Shown here one piece after another: positions 30,401-39,534 of a DNA stretch of 64,000 bases (position 1 is the first letter of the stretch; each line of letters begins with the position of its first letter). The notes under the pieces were generated by a model that was given only the letters and a program-made list of their open reading frames with translations, was not told the DNA's origin and did no database searches. The position numbers and the translations under genes are program-made. Source of the stretch: Symbiodinium natans (Eukaryota; Sar; Dinophyceae; Suessiales; Symbiodiniaceae); contig CAJNDS010002362.1 in assembly GCA_905221605.1 (NCBI GenBank), positions 1 through 64,000 of the forward strand, given 5' to 3'.

Positions 30401-30999
30401 CGGGCGGCTGCTGCCACGAGCTCACGGAGAACCGCCGCTCGGACGAGCGCATCTTCCGGTTCATCAGCTGGCTTCGGGTGGGCGAGCCCGAGGAGGTGCC
30501 CCTGGCCGAGGCCGTGAGGGTGGCGCGCCGCGAGTTCCCGCGGCCGCCGGGCACGCACCCCGACGTGTGCCTGGTGCTCTCGCACGCGCACCGTGTGCAG
30601 GTCAACGAGCGGGAGAACAAGCGCCTGGCGCCCGCGGACGCTGTCGTGATCGAGCACCAGGCGCCGGGCGCGCCCACGACCAACGCCCCGCAGAAGATGC
30701 GAGTTTGGCCCGGACTGCGGCTGGTGGGCGCCGGCGGCAAGGTGGCCAAAGGCACCTTTGTGCGGGTGGCCGAGGTGGGTGCGGAGCGCGTCGCGCTGGA
30801 CGGCGGGCAGCAGTTCACCCACGCGGAGCTGCTGCGGCATACGCGGCTGTGCCACGCCATCACCTACGCGAGCTGCCAGGGGCTGACGCTCCGCGGCCGG
30901 GTGTGGCTGCTGGACGCGGGCACGCAGCACTTCAACCTGCGGCACCTCTACGTCGGGGCCAGCCGAGCTACTAGCTCCGATCTGTTGAGCGTGCTGTAA
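27436..30999 (+). CDS. Replication protein: B-family-like DNA polymerase with HNH insert, fused to SF1 helicase
   Basis: An intact frame of 1187 residues starts at the ATG at 27436 (MSWAQQREQIRR), behind AATAAAAGG. The N-terminal 400 residues include DFDTICERGWQERGITPEEI and AFTAWQGHAFFYKNARS, typical of a large dinoflagellate and PLV polymerase group. Residues 482-535 form an HNH-type zinc endonuclease module (CKLCG, EFDHVVPVS, CHECH). The polymerase palm follows: motif A-like VDVVRCRKNGLA (about 575), motif B-like KLSINALIGLWA (about 690) and motif C-like LKTDCLGLQ (about 785). A helicase domain ends the protein: Walker A GLPGTGKTH (about 865), Walker B LVIEEV (about 927), GDFRQLPAV (about 957) and the C-terminal QGLTLRG...YVGASRAT motif of the RecD/Pif1 superfamily. 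It would replicate the viral genome. The stop lies 12 bases before the satellite. Confidence 0.82.
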   Translation: MSWAQQREQIRRAAEAGVRPRASALGSQILPLRGQGGQSAQLTRPNGALTRAGQLYYQLAGRRPPSRQFDESQPLIREGASDYILLRSGVKKLARTLAPDGNYHLTKLGKAFFKEKYTEWLAHVPVRIRGRRKNGRPYERLDYLPMTSLNVGLQRQNDGLSEGQVARNVKQAVLSRLGDPSEDDVIMELSEEVYHLDGSREWTLSSQTTQHVDNRTLVETSLRQPLGALHEVSYQLFKGDEILASAFEQRDDKLCAARQLAELLRLPLEEALSDFDTICERGWQERGITPEEIRKFCVWRGAPMLFVNCQGQLLDSYQPAVKEARAVAFTAWQGHAFFYKNARSVFQCDDAERLRPRFRSERRESTVPEFGAWREWDGELRAGHFWTRDLRAARGALLAAGHCPRVAMRSLCEWRSLRLRAGEADCVICELPDDAEVLQAWMERFGLKYRGQRLAGATNEVFLHLLRAQREVPQQREQILASQGGACKLCGAPIALGTGEFDHVVPVSTAFRGQIQEFQALCHECHRLKTSLENSHATAVESRFSPAACEAYVNSPRLPPLVCGLQKWNEDRVCWGVDVVRCRKNGLANARFPLPVFCPLDSVQEAREGCLADLTYVKLRKDGRVALLSRLPYVGEGWYAKPACAHMLEAGVATWQDFLWSLDATAHVDPSCLAWALRKMEQAWAEEHLAKLSINALIGLWARNVDLVYLMRTSNNQLDGHGCQYRQTFVDAAGKTHWDHIFVTQLYSNASHRPAWDFVMAAEYCAVARIRQMLAEVPMRYLKFLKTDCLGLQDLPKKYWPAVERLMRLRHPDGTPVYRCEQVEQLRGHHFEPEIQAGPPQRRGWEQVDDPLAHCLQGRSLLLTGLPGTGKTHLARRIVEQLREAGDVVQLVSKTHCAAQNLGLGAQTADHWVRRTVRNGRCQLDWLVIEEVTQMDTGLWADVACVALDRGVRFLLMGDFRQLPAVLDSFAGARVERPLKDSDLLRDLAGGCCHELTENRRSDERIFRFISWLRVGEPEEVPLAEAVRVARREFPRPPGTHPDVCLVLSHAHRVQVNERENKRLAPADAVVIEHQAPGAPTTNAPQKMRVWPGLRLVGAGGKVAKGTFVRVAEVGAERVALDGGQQFTHAELLRHTRLCHAITYASCQGLTLRGRVWLLDAGTQHFNLRHLYVGASRATSSDLLSVL

Positions 31000-31011
31000 G
31001 CAGACGCCAAC

Positions 31012-31385
31012 GTGAGCTCTACATGAGTTGAACATGAGTCCACATGAGCTCTACATGAGTTGAACGTGAGTCCACATGAGCTCTACATGAGTTGAACATG
31101 AGTCCACATGAGCTCTACATGAGTTGAACGTGAGTCCACATGAGCTCTACATGAGTTGAACATGAGTCCACATGAGCTCTACATGAGTTGAACATGAGTC
31201 CACATGAGCTCTACATGAGTTGAACATGAGTGCACATGAGCTGTACATGAGTTGAACATGAATTCATGAGTTCTACATGAGTTGAACATGAGTCCACATG
31301 AGTTCTACATGAGTTGAACATGATTCCACATGAGTTGAACATGAGTTATACATGAGTTGTGCAAGAGCTTTACATGAGTTCATGA
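31012..31385. repeat. ATGAG-type satellite, right of the virus-like element
   Basis: About eleven units of ACATGAGTTGAACATGAGTC and CACATGAGCTCT (period about 33 bases), becoming irregular after 31250. It begins 12 bases after the polymerase stop. The ATGAG core is shared with the satellite left of the element at 14890-15370. Confidence 0.9.
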
Positions 31386-31895
31386 GTAGCAAGGTATTTT
31401 GCGATGCGGTCACGGAGTTCGCACCCTTGCAACGTGCGGCCGTGCGTTGACACGTTTTTGCGGTTTTTCGTAGTGCTTGAAGTGGATGTGCGTGTTTTCA
31501 TGTCCCCCGGTTTTGTCGTGTTTTTGGCATGATTTTGGCATGACTCATGGCTGCGCATGGCATGTTTTGCAGGAGTTGTTCTGGTTTTGACAACAGATAC
31601 ATAGCAAAAACTAGTGTTGACAGGCAGGGCCATCAGTGTTGCAAGTGCTCATTGTTTTGTCTGGGTCTTGTGCAAGGAGAGAGATGCTTGCCATGCATCC
31701 TTCTGGATCTCGCTGTCCTGGCAGGCGATATCGTGTGTCCTTTGTCAACGCACTCTGCGTGTGGCACCCAGATACTTCTGAACCAGCAGCCAAACCGAAG
31801 ATAACAGAAGGGAGTCGTGGATCATTGCTCCTTTGATTTCATTCAGTCGCATCTGCTCGAGCCTTCTTGAGGACAGCTGTAGGACGAGCGCAGCC
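31386..31895. other. Stretch without a recognised gene
   Basis: About 500 bases of mixed composition with T-rich segments. No conserved frame, RNA gene or repeat was recognised. It may contain the promoter or first intron of the gene downstream. Confidence 0.4.
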
Positions 31896-32162
31896 ATGGC
31901 AAGGACTCCAGCGTCGTGCAAGATTGGTCGCGTGCTGGTGCTGCTGGCGTTGTTTTGGGCGTGTCAGCCAGGGCCTAAGACAGGCGCTGCTCAGCCAGTG
32001 TTAGAAAGGATCCTGAGCAGCTTCAGGCAAACCGTGCAGACAGTGCGGGCTGCTGTTGTCCGGGCCGTGCCATGTGCAAGGCGGGATGCGACAGCATGGA
32101 GTGGCGAAGAGCATCAAGTCATAAAGCCAAGCGAGGCATCTTGTGGGCGCGTGGGCACGTAA
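31896..32162 (+). CDS. Possible first exon: short protein with N-terminal hydrophobic segment
   Basis: The ATG at 31896 (GCAGCCATGGCAAGG context) opens 88 codons. Residues 1-11 are basic (MARTPASCKIG), followed by a hydrophobic RVLVLLALFWAC core resembling a signal peptide or anchor, then a region with amphipathic helix (LERILSSFRQTVQTVRAAVV). No domain recognised. It could be an independent small gene or the first coding exon of the SAM/NTPase gene, in which case the hydrophobic segment would target that protein. The evidence is weak. Confidence 0.3.
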   Translation: MARTPASCKIGRVLVLLALFWACQPGPKTGAAQPVLERILSSFRQTVQTVRAAVVRAVPCARRDATAWSGEEHQVIKPSEASCGRVGT

Positions 32163-32454
32163 GCCGCTCATTGCACGCAGAGCGAGCAAGGCTGGCAAAA
32201 CTGAGAATAAAGTGGTAAGCTCATCCGGAGAAGTTCAGGCTGATGTCCAACCTGGTGAAGCTGACCACAAAGAAGATGATAAGGCAGGAATGGTTTGTCG
32301 GTTCGGAGTGACACCCCTGCTTTGCTGTAAGGTGAGCCAGCTGGCCAAACAACACGATGCGGTTCAGAGCTACAAGGCAAATGAGGTGCCTTGCGTCGTT
32401 CTTATGTCGTTCCCTTTGGTCCTGCCCTGGCTTTCTCTGAAGCGTCTCTTGTAG

Positions 32455-32696
32455 GTAACTGGATGGGTTCGAGACTTTGACCCCAAGGTCGGAGATGACG
32501 AGCGTTGTGCCTGCTTGCGGTATTCAATGCGCCAACGTGCTCCGAGGACATCAGCGAGTTTGCGGGTCAACAGTACGCCGGGAAGGACCTGCTGGCGATG
32601 GGCGTGGCAGAGCTCGACAACCTCGAGTTGGCAAAAGGGCCACGGAGGCGCCTGATAGAGAGCATCAAGAAGCTGAAAGCGGCGGCCGCCGCTTGA
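32455..32696 (+). CDS. First SAM-like domain (two exons, 59-bp intron)
   Basis: Exon 32455-32487 encodes VTGWVRDFDPK. The intron 32488-32546 has GT...AG ends, and the next exon encodes DISEFAGQQYAGKDLLAMGV then AELDNLELAKGPRRRLIESI. This follows the SAM consensus: W at the first helix, Y...G..LL in the middle, a Gly-turn and a final I...I..L helix. The intron is in phase 0. SAM domains bind other SAM domains or RNA. Confidence 0.6.
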
Positions 32697-35600
32697 CTTT
32701 CAGCTGTGCCGTTGCTTCCGGGCAGCCTAGCCGCAGTCTTGGAGCAACCTGAGGCCATTAGACAACCCAAACTGAAGCTTCGCAATGCAGGCACTGACGA
32801 TGAGGCCCGGGGTCTTCGGAGCGTAGATGGATGTCCACAGCACGGGTTGCTCCTGCACAGGGTCGGATCAAGATGGTCGGCGGCGGCCTCGGAGCTGTGG
32901 GAAAGTTAGCCAAATGTGGCGGGGACGGCGCTGGCAGGTGACATGCTGTCGGCGCTGGTCGAGCTGCAGCTGAAGGACAAAGACCTCTTGCAAGCAGACG
33001 CTCGCCCACGTTGTGTTTTGGAGGGTGCCTGCCGTTCAGGGTCCCTGTTTGACTTTCTTTTGGCAACCTAGAAAGCCGAGGCCATCGATGTAATCAAGAA
33101 GCAGCTCGAAAAGCTACAGGACGACCAGGCCAGGCTGTTCATTGAAGTTGTCGCCATAGCACGGGTTGCTCCTGCACAGGGTCGGATCAAGATGGTCGGC
33201 GGCGGCCTCGGAGCTGTGGGAAAGTTAGCCAGATGTGGCGGGGACGGCGCTGGCAGGTGACATGCTGTCGGCGCTGGTCGAGCTGCAGCTGAAGGACAAA
33301 GACCTCTTGCAAGCAGACGCTCGCCCACGTTGTGTTTTGGAGGGTGCCTGCCGTTCAGGATCCCTGTTTGACTTTCTTTTGGCAACCTAGAAAGCCGAGG
33401 CCATCGATGTAATCAAGAAGCAGCTCGAAAAGCTACAGGACGACCAGGCCAGGCTGTTCATTGAAGTTGTCGCCATAGCACGGGTTGCTCCTGCACAGGG
33501 TCGGATCAAGATGGTCGGCGGCGGCCTCGGAGCTGTGGGAAAGTTAGCCAAATGTGGCGGGGACGGCGCTGGCAGGTGACATGCTGTCGGCGCTGGTCGA
33601 GCTGCAGCTGAAGGACAAAGACCTCTTGCAAGCAGACGCTCGCCCACGTTGTGTTTTGGAGGGTGCCTGCCGTTCAGGATCCCTGTTTGACTTTCTTTTG
33701 GCAACCTAGAAAGCCGAGGCCATCGATGTAATCAAGAAGCAGCTCGAAAAGCTACAGGACGACCAGGCCAGGCTGTTCATTGAAGTTGTCGCCATAGCAC
33801 GGGTTGCTCCTGCACAGGGTCGGATCAAGATGGTCGGCGGCGGCCTCGGAGCTGTGGGAAAGTTAGCCAGATGTGGCGGGGACGGCGCTGGCAGGTGACA
33901 TGCTGTCGGCGCTGGTCGAGCTGCAGCTGAAGGACAAAGACCTCTTGCAAGCAGACGCTCGCCCACGTTGTGTTTTGGAGGGTGCCTGCCGTTCAGGATC
34001 CCTGTTTGACTTTCTTTTGGCAACCTAGAAAGCCGAGGCCATCGATGTAATCAAGAAGCAGCTCGAAAAGCTACAGGACGACCAGGCCAGGCTGTTCATT
34101 GAAGTTGTCGCCATAGCACGGGTTGCTCCTGCACAGGGTCGGATCAAGATGGTCGGCGGCGGCCTCGGAGCTGTGGGAAAGTTAGCCAGATGTGGCGGGG
34201 ACGGCGCTGGCAGGTGACATGCTGTCGGCGCTGGTCGAGCTGGATGCAAACAGTGTGATGAGTTCAGCTCTTCAGGATGTGGATGTCACATCGGTCGGTC
34301 GGCCGCACGCTGTATGTCCTTGCCGATCGCCGTCTGAGCTGTGCCGCCTGGCCCAGGTGTTGGAGCAGGCCTGCAACGCAACCAGGAGTGATGTGAAGAG
34401 CTACGGGCCAAAGCAAGTAGCTGCATGGACTGCGGCAAAACTGGTTTCTGCCAAGTACGACGCTGCGGCGATCCAACAGGCCAGGGGTGCAAATTTCGTT
34501 TGTGCCAGCCATTCTTTTTCCTGGTTTGGCACTTGCGAAGCTGTCTGAGATATCCTTCAGTTTGTCACTGTGTGCACTTTCGTTTGTTTGAGGCGCTTGG
34601 AGTGCTGAAGACGAGCGGCCCTACCCTGCTGAACATCACAAGCCAAGATCTCCAGCGCTGGGGGCTAGATGATCGCAGCATCGAAAAGACCGTGCTCGAG
34701 GCGGTTCAATCCTTAAGTGACCCTTCGGCCACTTTGGCATGCGCTAGTCACGCTTCTTTTGGCGGGCCTGTTTTGCTCAGTGTCACGTCAATTGGCATCT
34801 TTCATGGCAGCCCGTGCGCTGAAAGGCGTTGACATTTCGTGACCTCGTGAACGACGAGGCGAAGGTCCAGTACAACTATCAAAACAAGGTGTGGGTATAT
34901 GGCCGTCCGACAAGTTTCCCCCCATGTGGCTACGTCCCAGACGCGCAGATGCTGAAGATAAGCATCAATGGCACGCATAGCTCAGAGATTCTGTTTATGA
35001 ACTCCGAAGGCAAGAGTTGTATCCCAACCTTCCACGGAGAAAGTGGCAGTGGAAAGACTTTGCTAGCTGTGATGAAGCCGGCTATCCTACTGCAAGCCGA
35101 TCAAGGCGATACTGTTCGGGTGTTCACTATGACCGTCAGTGCCGAGGAGGTGCAAGAGATCAGCCAAGCCCAAAGCAAAGATGATCGCGATGACCGGTGC
35201 AAAGCCAAGGTCATGAACATATTCAAGAAGTGCATCAAGTCGGCTTTGGGAGACCCAGGGGGTATTGTTACTCAATGGTTTCTTGGCACGCAGTGAGATG
35301 TTAGTGCCTAGGATTCAGGTTCTGAGACGTATCTGCTCCATACCTGGCCGTACCTGAAGCTAAGGCTGGAGCACCCTGATCCAGACGATCTTGGCAATGT
35401 GGTATTTGTAATCGATGAGATTGGAACATGCCTCGATTTTGCACGTGGAGTGGCGGCGCAACAAGAGGACATATACAAGCACATGCAGCAGTTTTGCAAA
35501 AATAAGAGCCAATTGGTCATGGCAGGCACTGCAGGTGCAGGCACTGTGGCATATCAGCCATCTGTGGAAGTGTCGACAAAGCCAGAGCAAGTTTGCCTAG

Positions 35601-37024
35601 TCTTCGTCGGCAGCGTGAAAGACGCAACCTTCGGGCGTGCCCTATGTGAAGCAATGCTCCCCCTTGAAACTTGTGCAGTGAGATACGACGACTTGATGGA
35701 GGTCAAATCTATGAAGGCATATCTCAGCAACGCACGGACTGCAGTCTTGTTAGTGGAGGAGGTCGCGCGATGGGTGAACAAGAAACCCGCAAACGTTGCA
35801 AAAGAGACCGTGCGTGACGCATGGAAGCGTAGTCCTCATTTGACAAGCTATTTGGTGCCGAGCAAGTACAGAATGCTCAATGGCCTGCAGAGCGTGACGT
35901 GCATCCGTGATCATGCCGATTGCGCTTTGAAGCTGCTGATGCACCCTTCGCTTCTGGAAAGCAAAGATATTCCAGAACCTGAAGTTGCCAGGAGGTGTGT
36001 GACACTAGGACTCGTGGCTATTCCAGATTCTCAACAAGCTGCAGCAATCCACGCCCCCACCGGCAGCAAGTCATATTTCTCAACAACCACTTTCGACTCC
36101 TCTGAGGCTCTGAAGCAGATGCTGCTTGCTGCATTCGAAGTTCCGGCCATTCTTCCAAAGGACGGACTGTCACTGGAACTCGTGGTGGCCGAGGCCCAGA
36201 GGCGCTTCTCAGAAGTGCTGACAGGCAATCGAGCTACCCTGAAGCATCTGCCGTATGCTATGCCTCCAGTGGACAATCAGGATATGGAAGGCATTCCAGA
36301 GAATACATTCGTGGAGATTCTTGATGCGCTTGCTTCCCAGCAAACAGTCGTGCTGGTCAACGGACCCAGTGCGCAGGGAGCTGACATCATCCTGCTTCGA
36401 GCGGCTCAGCATACCAAGAATTGCACGGCCACGAAGCCTTTTGTTCGCTTCGTGCAGGTTAAGAACCAGAATCGTGCGGCGAACCAGACGGATGTCGTGA
36501 GAACATTGGGAGTTGCAGCAAAGGCAAACGCATCCCAGAGCAAATTTCAGAAACCTAACCCATGGTCTGCGATGGTACTGAATTGGTTCTGCCGGGTGGT
36601 GAGCGAGAAGAATTGCAAGAACTTGACACGGCACTTTGGACAGGTGCGAGAACTGAAAGGCAAACCTCGAGAGATGGACGTGGATGTGGAGCTTGTTCTC
36701 CTCGAAAGAGTGACGACTCAAAAGGCACCTCCATCGTTACAGAAGCCGAGATTTTTAAAAGAATGCCCTACCTTCAAGCTGCAGAGTTTGGAGCACCTGG
36801 CTCCATTTCCGACACAACTGCCGTCTAGTACGGCGAAAGCATATGGGCAGAAAAAGGCCAACCGCCGGAAAACTCCAGTGCATTGCAGCTCATGCGCTGG
36901 TTGTTTGCCTTGTGTGAATGCTGGAAGGGTACTGCGTCGTGAACGTTTCCGCCTGGCATTCAGGTGGACTGGAGCATCGGGAGTGGTTTGCTCTACCCCA
37001 AACAATATCCCCGGTATCAAGTGA
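32455..37024 (+). CDS. Multi-exon SAM / coiled-coil / P-loop NTPase / nuclease-like protein (Crinkler-RHS-like)
   Basis: Exons read on the plus strand give, in order: a SAM-like domain (exons 32455-32487 and 32547-about 32696), tandem coiled-coil exons (about 32838-34250), a second SAM-like domain (about 34390-34480 plus 34583-34735), an NTPase segment with Walker A HGESGSGKTLL (34829-35261), and a long exon 35319-37024. The long exon carries Walker B NVVFVIDEIGTC and later VLVNGPSAQGADIIL ... FVRFVQVKNQN, the G-x-D and Q-x-K pattern of PD-(D/E)XK nucleases. An NTPase followed by a restriction-type nuclease is the layout of the Crinkler and trypanosome RHS families. Introns are short (57-59 bases). 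The C terminus may lie before 37024. The true 5' end is unknown. The cellular role is unknown; DNA-directed conflict or effector functions are inferred from the class. Confidence 0.6.
32838..34250 (+). repeat. 319-bp tandem duplication of exon pairs
   Basis: The landmark GCACGGGTTGCTCCTGCACA occurs at about 32838, 33158, 33477, 33796 and 34115, a period of 319-320 bases with almost no differences between copies, introns included. Each unit holds an 18-residue exon (DMLSALVELQLKDKDLLQ) followed, after a GC-donor intron, by a 41-residue exon (KAEAIDVIKKQLEKLQDDQA and onward), which is heptad-rich and coiled-coil-like. Frames join without stops if spliced, adding about 59 residues per copy. The unspliced minus-strand open frames of 105 codons over this array are shadows. 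Confidence 0.75.
34583..34735 (+). CDS. Second SAM-like domain, C-terminal exon
   Basis: The frame encodes ALGVLKTSGPTLLNITSQDL followed by QRWGLDDRSIEKTVLEAVQS, a good SAM match (G..LL.I...DL..WGL....I...VL). The preceding exon near 34395-34490 (YGPKQVAAWTAAKLVSAKYD, AAAIQQARG) supplies its first helices. A GT donor at about 34487 and an AG acceptor before GCGCTTGG would join them. Confidence 0.55.
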
Positions 37025-37800
37025 GTGCGTTGTCCACTGGGGAGGGGTGTAGGAGTTCCTACAGGAGTAGGGTCGAGAATTTGAGCCCGTGGCTACAAGC
37101 CCACGCCGTTTAGCCCCTAGAAACTCCTCCAACACACCCTCTCAGGTCCCTATTCATCAACCTCGCTCGCTGGGAGATTGTCGCTGGGTGGAGCCTGGGA
37201 AGTATGAAGTGGATGATCCTGACCGTTGCCCCTAAATCCACTTCCCAGGTATCGAAGTGCAGACTGTGTGCGAGCCGTGTTCCTGCATGTTTTTTGGCAT
37301 GTTTTATTGTTTTGTACTTGCTCCGAGCTGAGGAGCTGCGTGGCTCATCCGGCTCACTAGATGCTCATCTGCGCCTGCTGATGCTCATCAGCCTGCAGGC
37401 CCTCCAGTCTGGCCTCCAGGCCCAGCTCCAGTTCTGGCGGGTCTGGGTTGAACCCAACAAAGTCCCATGGCAGAGCTCCCACAATGGGGGTTGCAGGCCC
37501 CTTTTGCTTGGTGGTATAGTTTTTGTGCCCGCTGATGCTCATCTGCCCGCCCGCTGATGCTCATCCGCCCGCCCACTGATGCTCATCTGCCCTCCCGCTG
37601 ATGCTCATCTGCCCGCCGTGCCCGCGGATGCTCATTTGGCCCACCGGCTGATGGCACGCAAGCCCCCGCAGGCCGCCCGGATTTCACGGACTGCCCGGCA
37701 GATGCGGCCGACTGATGCTCATTGATGCCCGCCCGCTGATGCTCACCGCCCTCGGAGACTCGCCCCACCGTCGCTCCCGCCACCTCGTGTGGAATTTGGG
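37025..37800. repeat. Intergenic DNA with GATGCTCATCTGCCCGC repeats
   Basis: The first 300 bases show no gene, only a TAGGAGTTCCTA palindrome near 37048. From about 37360 to 37760 there are degenerate units of GCTGATGCTCATCTGCCCGC. They are the reverse complement of the units at 10600-10860. Confidence 0.65.
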
Positions 37801-38130
37801 CTCATGCTGGGCTCATGCTGGGCTCATGTTGGACTCATCTGGGCTCATGCTGGACTCATGTTGGACTCATCTGGGCTCATGCTGGGCTCATGCTGGGCTC
37901 ATGTTGGGCTCATCTAGGCTCATCCTGCCGGCTGGTGCATCTGACCCCGCCCGCAGCCCGCCCGCCGATGCTCGACGCACCATGCTGGGCTCATGTGGGA
38001 CTCATGCTGGGGTCATGTGTGACTCATCTGGGCTCATGCTGGGCTCATGTGGGACTCATCTGGGCTCATGTGGGACTCATCTGGGCGCATGTGGGACTCA
38101 TGGGCTCATGCTGGGCTCATGTTTGGACAG
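37800..38130. repeat. CTCATGCTGGG satellite
   Basis: Units of GGGCTCATGCTGGGCTCATG with TTGGACTCATCT variants, interrupted by about 60 bases at 37925-37985. It is the reverse complement of the satellite at 14890-15370. Open frames of about 170 codons through it (Gly, Leu, Ser, His, Trp) are repeat artefacts. Confidence 0.85.
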
Positions 38131-38260
38131 GAGGAGGGCGCTGGCAAGTCTCCACAGAGCTCCTTTACCAAGATTGCCAAGGCCGAGGCTGGCAAGTTCC
38201 GCGCAGCATCCTGCCGCACTCAAACCCTCGCAACACTGCCAGGTTGCTAAAAATCCCAGA

Positions 38261-38828
38261 CTCTCTCTTCTATAGCATTCCCCAGACCCCTCTGAAGGCT
38301 GTGTACAGACAGCCTGAATGAAAGTGAGCAGCATCACATCTTTCATTCGATGGCGCTCAAGACTTCAGAAATGCTGCCACGGAGCTGTGGGGCCGCAGTT
38401 CTGCAGCAAGCAAAATCGCGCTTTAGAGCAGTTTTGGGGTGAGCGTTCCGACGAAAATGCCTCAAGGAGCAAGATTCTAGGGGGGTCCCCTTCCCATTTT
38501 TTTTTTCCTCTTCTTTATTTTGTCCCTTCTGTTTTTTCTTTGCTTAATTTCCATGTCTTTTTTGTTTGTTTCTGTTTTTTCTCTTCTCTTCCTTTCCCTT
38601 CCCCTTGACCCCCCTAGAATCGCGACGAAGAGGCATTCTCATTGCGAGCACCCAAAACTGCTCTAAAGCGCGATTTTGCTTGCTGCAGAACTGCGGCCCC
38701 ACAGCTCCGTGGCAGCATTTCTGAAGTCTTGAGCGCCATCGAATGAAAGATGTGATGCTGCTCACTTTCATTCAGGCTGTCTGTACACAGCCTTCAGAGG
38801 GGTCTGGGGAATGCTATAGAAGAGAGAG
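38261..38828. mobile_element. Fold-back MITE with ~180-bp inverted arms
   Basis: The left arm 38261-38441 starts CTCTCTCTTCTATAGCATTC. The right arm 38648-38828 is its near-perfect reverse complement. Between them lie about 200 bases of pyrimidine-rich DNA (TTTTTTTTTCCTCTTC type). Both arms contain AATGAAAGTGAGCAGCATCA and TTTGCTTGCTGCAGAACTGC in inverse orientation. No coding frame. A diverged single arm is found at 14712-14878, showing that the family is dispersed. Target-site duplication not seen. Confidence 0.8.
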
Positions 38829-39534
38829 CAAGCGCGCCTTGCCAATCTTCGTACCACCAGCTGGCATCATCATCATCCCAATTCTTTCCTTTTTTTCTTT
38901 TCTTTGCCTTTGAATCCTTTTCCTTTTCCACCTTTTCCTTTTCTTTGCCTTTGGCCTTTAAATACCTTTTCTTTGCTCTTGTCCTTTTCTTTGTTCCAAT
39001 TCCTGTACTTTTCTTTGCCTTTTAGCGCCCCAATGTCCATTAGCGCTGATTTCTGTTGTCAATGCATCTACGTTTAAACGAAGGTGTTGTTGCAATAAAC
39101 CTGACATCTTTGTCACCAATGTGACAAGTAGGTCGTTATCCAATGCTTGTGGCCTTTTCATGTTTGTTTTTCAATAAGATAAACTTAGTCAAATCTGCTT
39201 TCATGGGCGTCTCTAAGCTTGAAATCCAAAATATCTCACTGCCAATCTTGCGAATCCATCTGTGATCTGTGCAAGCAAATGGTGCAGTTGCTTTAAGAAC
39301 ACAATGACAAGCATTTAAGTGCTTAATGCAATCAGAATACACGGTACTGATGCTTCTTCTCTGCCCATAATCTTAAGAGCCAGGGCTTTGCCGCACTACC
39401 ATGAAATTTTACACAATCAATGTTTACTGTTTGTGCCCCTGAAGCCAAAGCATCAAGTTAATGCTCATGTTAAACATGTCACTGTGTCAATGCTTCTCTG
39501 GAAGCGTGCCACCATGTGAAAAAATGTGAAAATA
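38829..39534. other. Intergenic DNA, pyrimidine-rich then A/T-rich
   Basis: Repeated TTTTCTTTGCCTTT-type tracts fill 38880-39010, followed by about 500 bases of relatively AT-rich DNA with no recognised gene. The last 15 bases (GTGAAAATATGACAT at 39526-39540) run into the 5' LTR. Confidence 0.5.

Larger units (their letters stand above)
15650..30999. mobile_element. Endogenous Polinton-like virus (PLV), ~15 kb
   Basis: The segment holds the hallmark set of PLVs and Polintons: rve-type integrase, double-jelly-roll major capsid protein, penton protein, A32-like packaging ATPase and a B-family-like polymerase, plus a fibre, a C5 methyltransferase and small virion-type proteins. Eleven minus-strand genes and two plus-strand genes diverge from one promoter region at 26624-26672, with tight spacing (gaps of about 7-40 bases and one ATGA overlap). 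It is visibly more GC-rich than its flanks and has no introns that I can justify apart from the MCP insertion. Both sides are bordered by ATGAG-type satellite. I found no terminal inverted repeats and no adenain-like protease. One-base frameshifts in the integrase, fibre, MCP, methyltransferase and others suggest a degraded or imperfectly sequenced copy. Confidence 0.88.

Noticed and set aside
27976-31035. 1019-codon minus-strand open frame
   Set aside because: It is antisense to the polymerase-helicase gene, whose catalytic motifs are all on the plus strand.
33068-34249. Repeated 105-codon minus-strand frames
   Set aside because: They are antisense shadows of the 319-bp exon duplication. 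The plus strand gives splice-joinable coiled-coil exons continuous with SAM domains.
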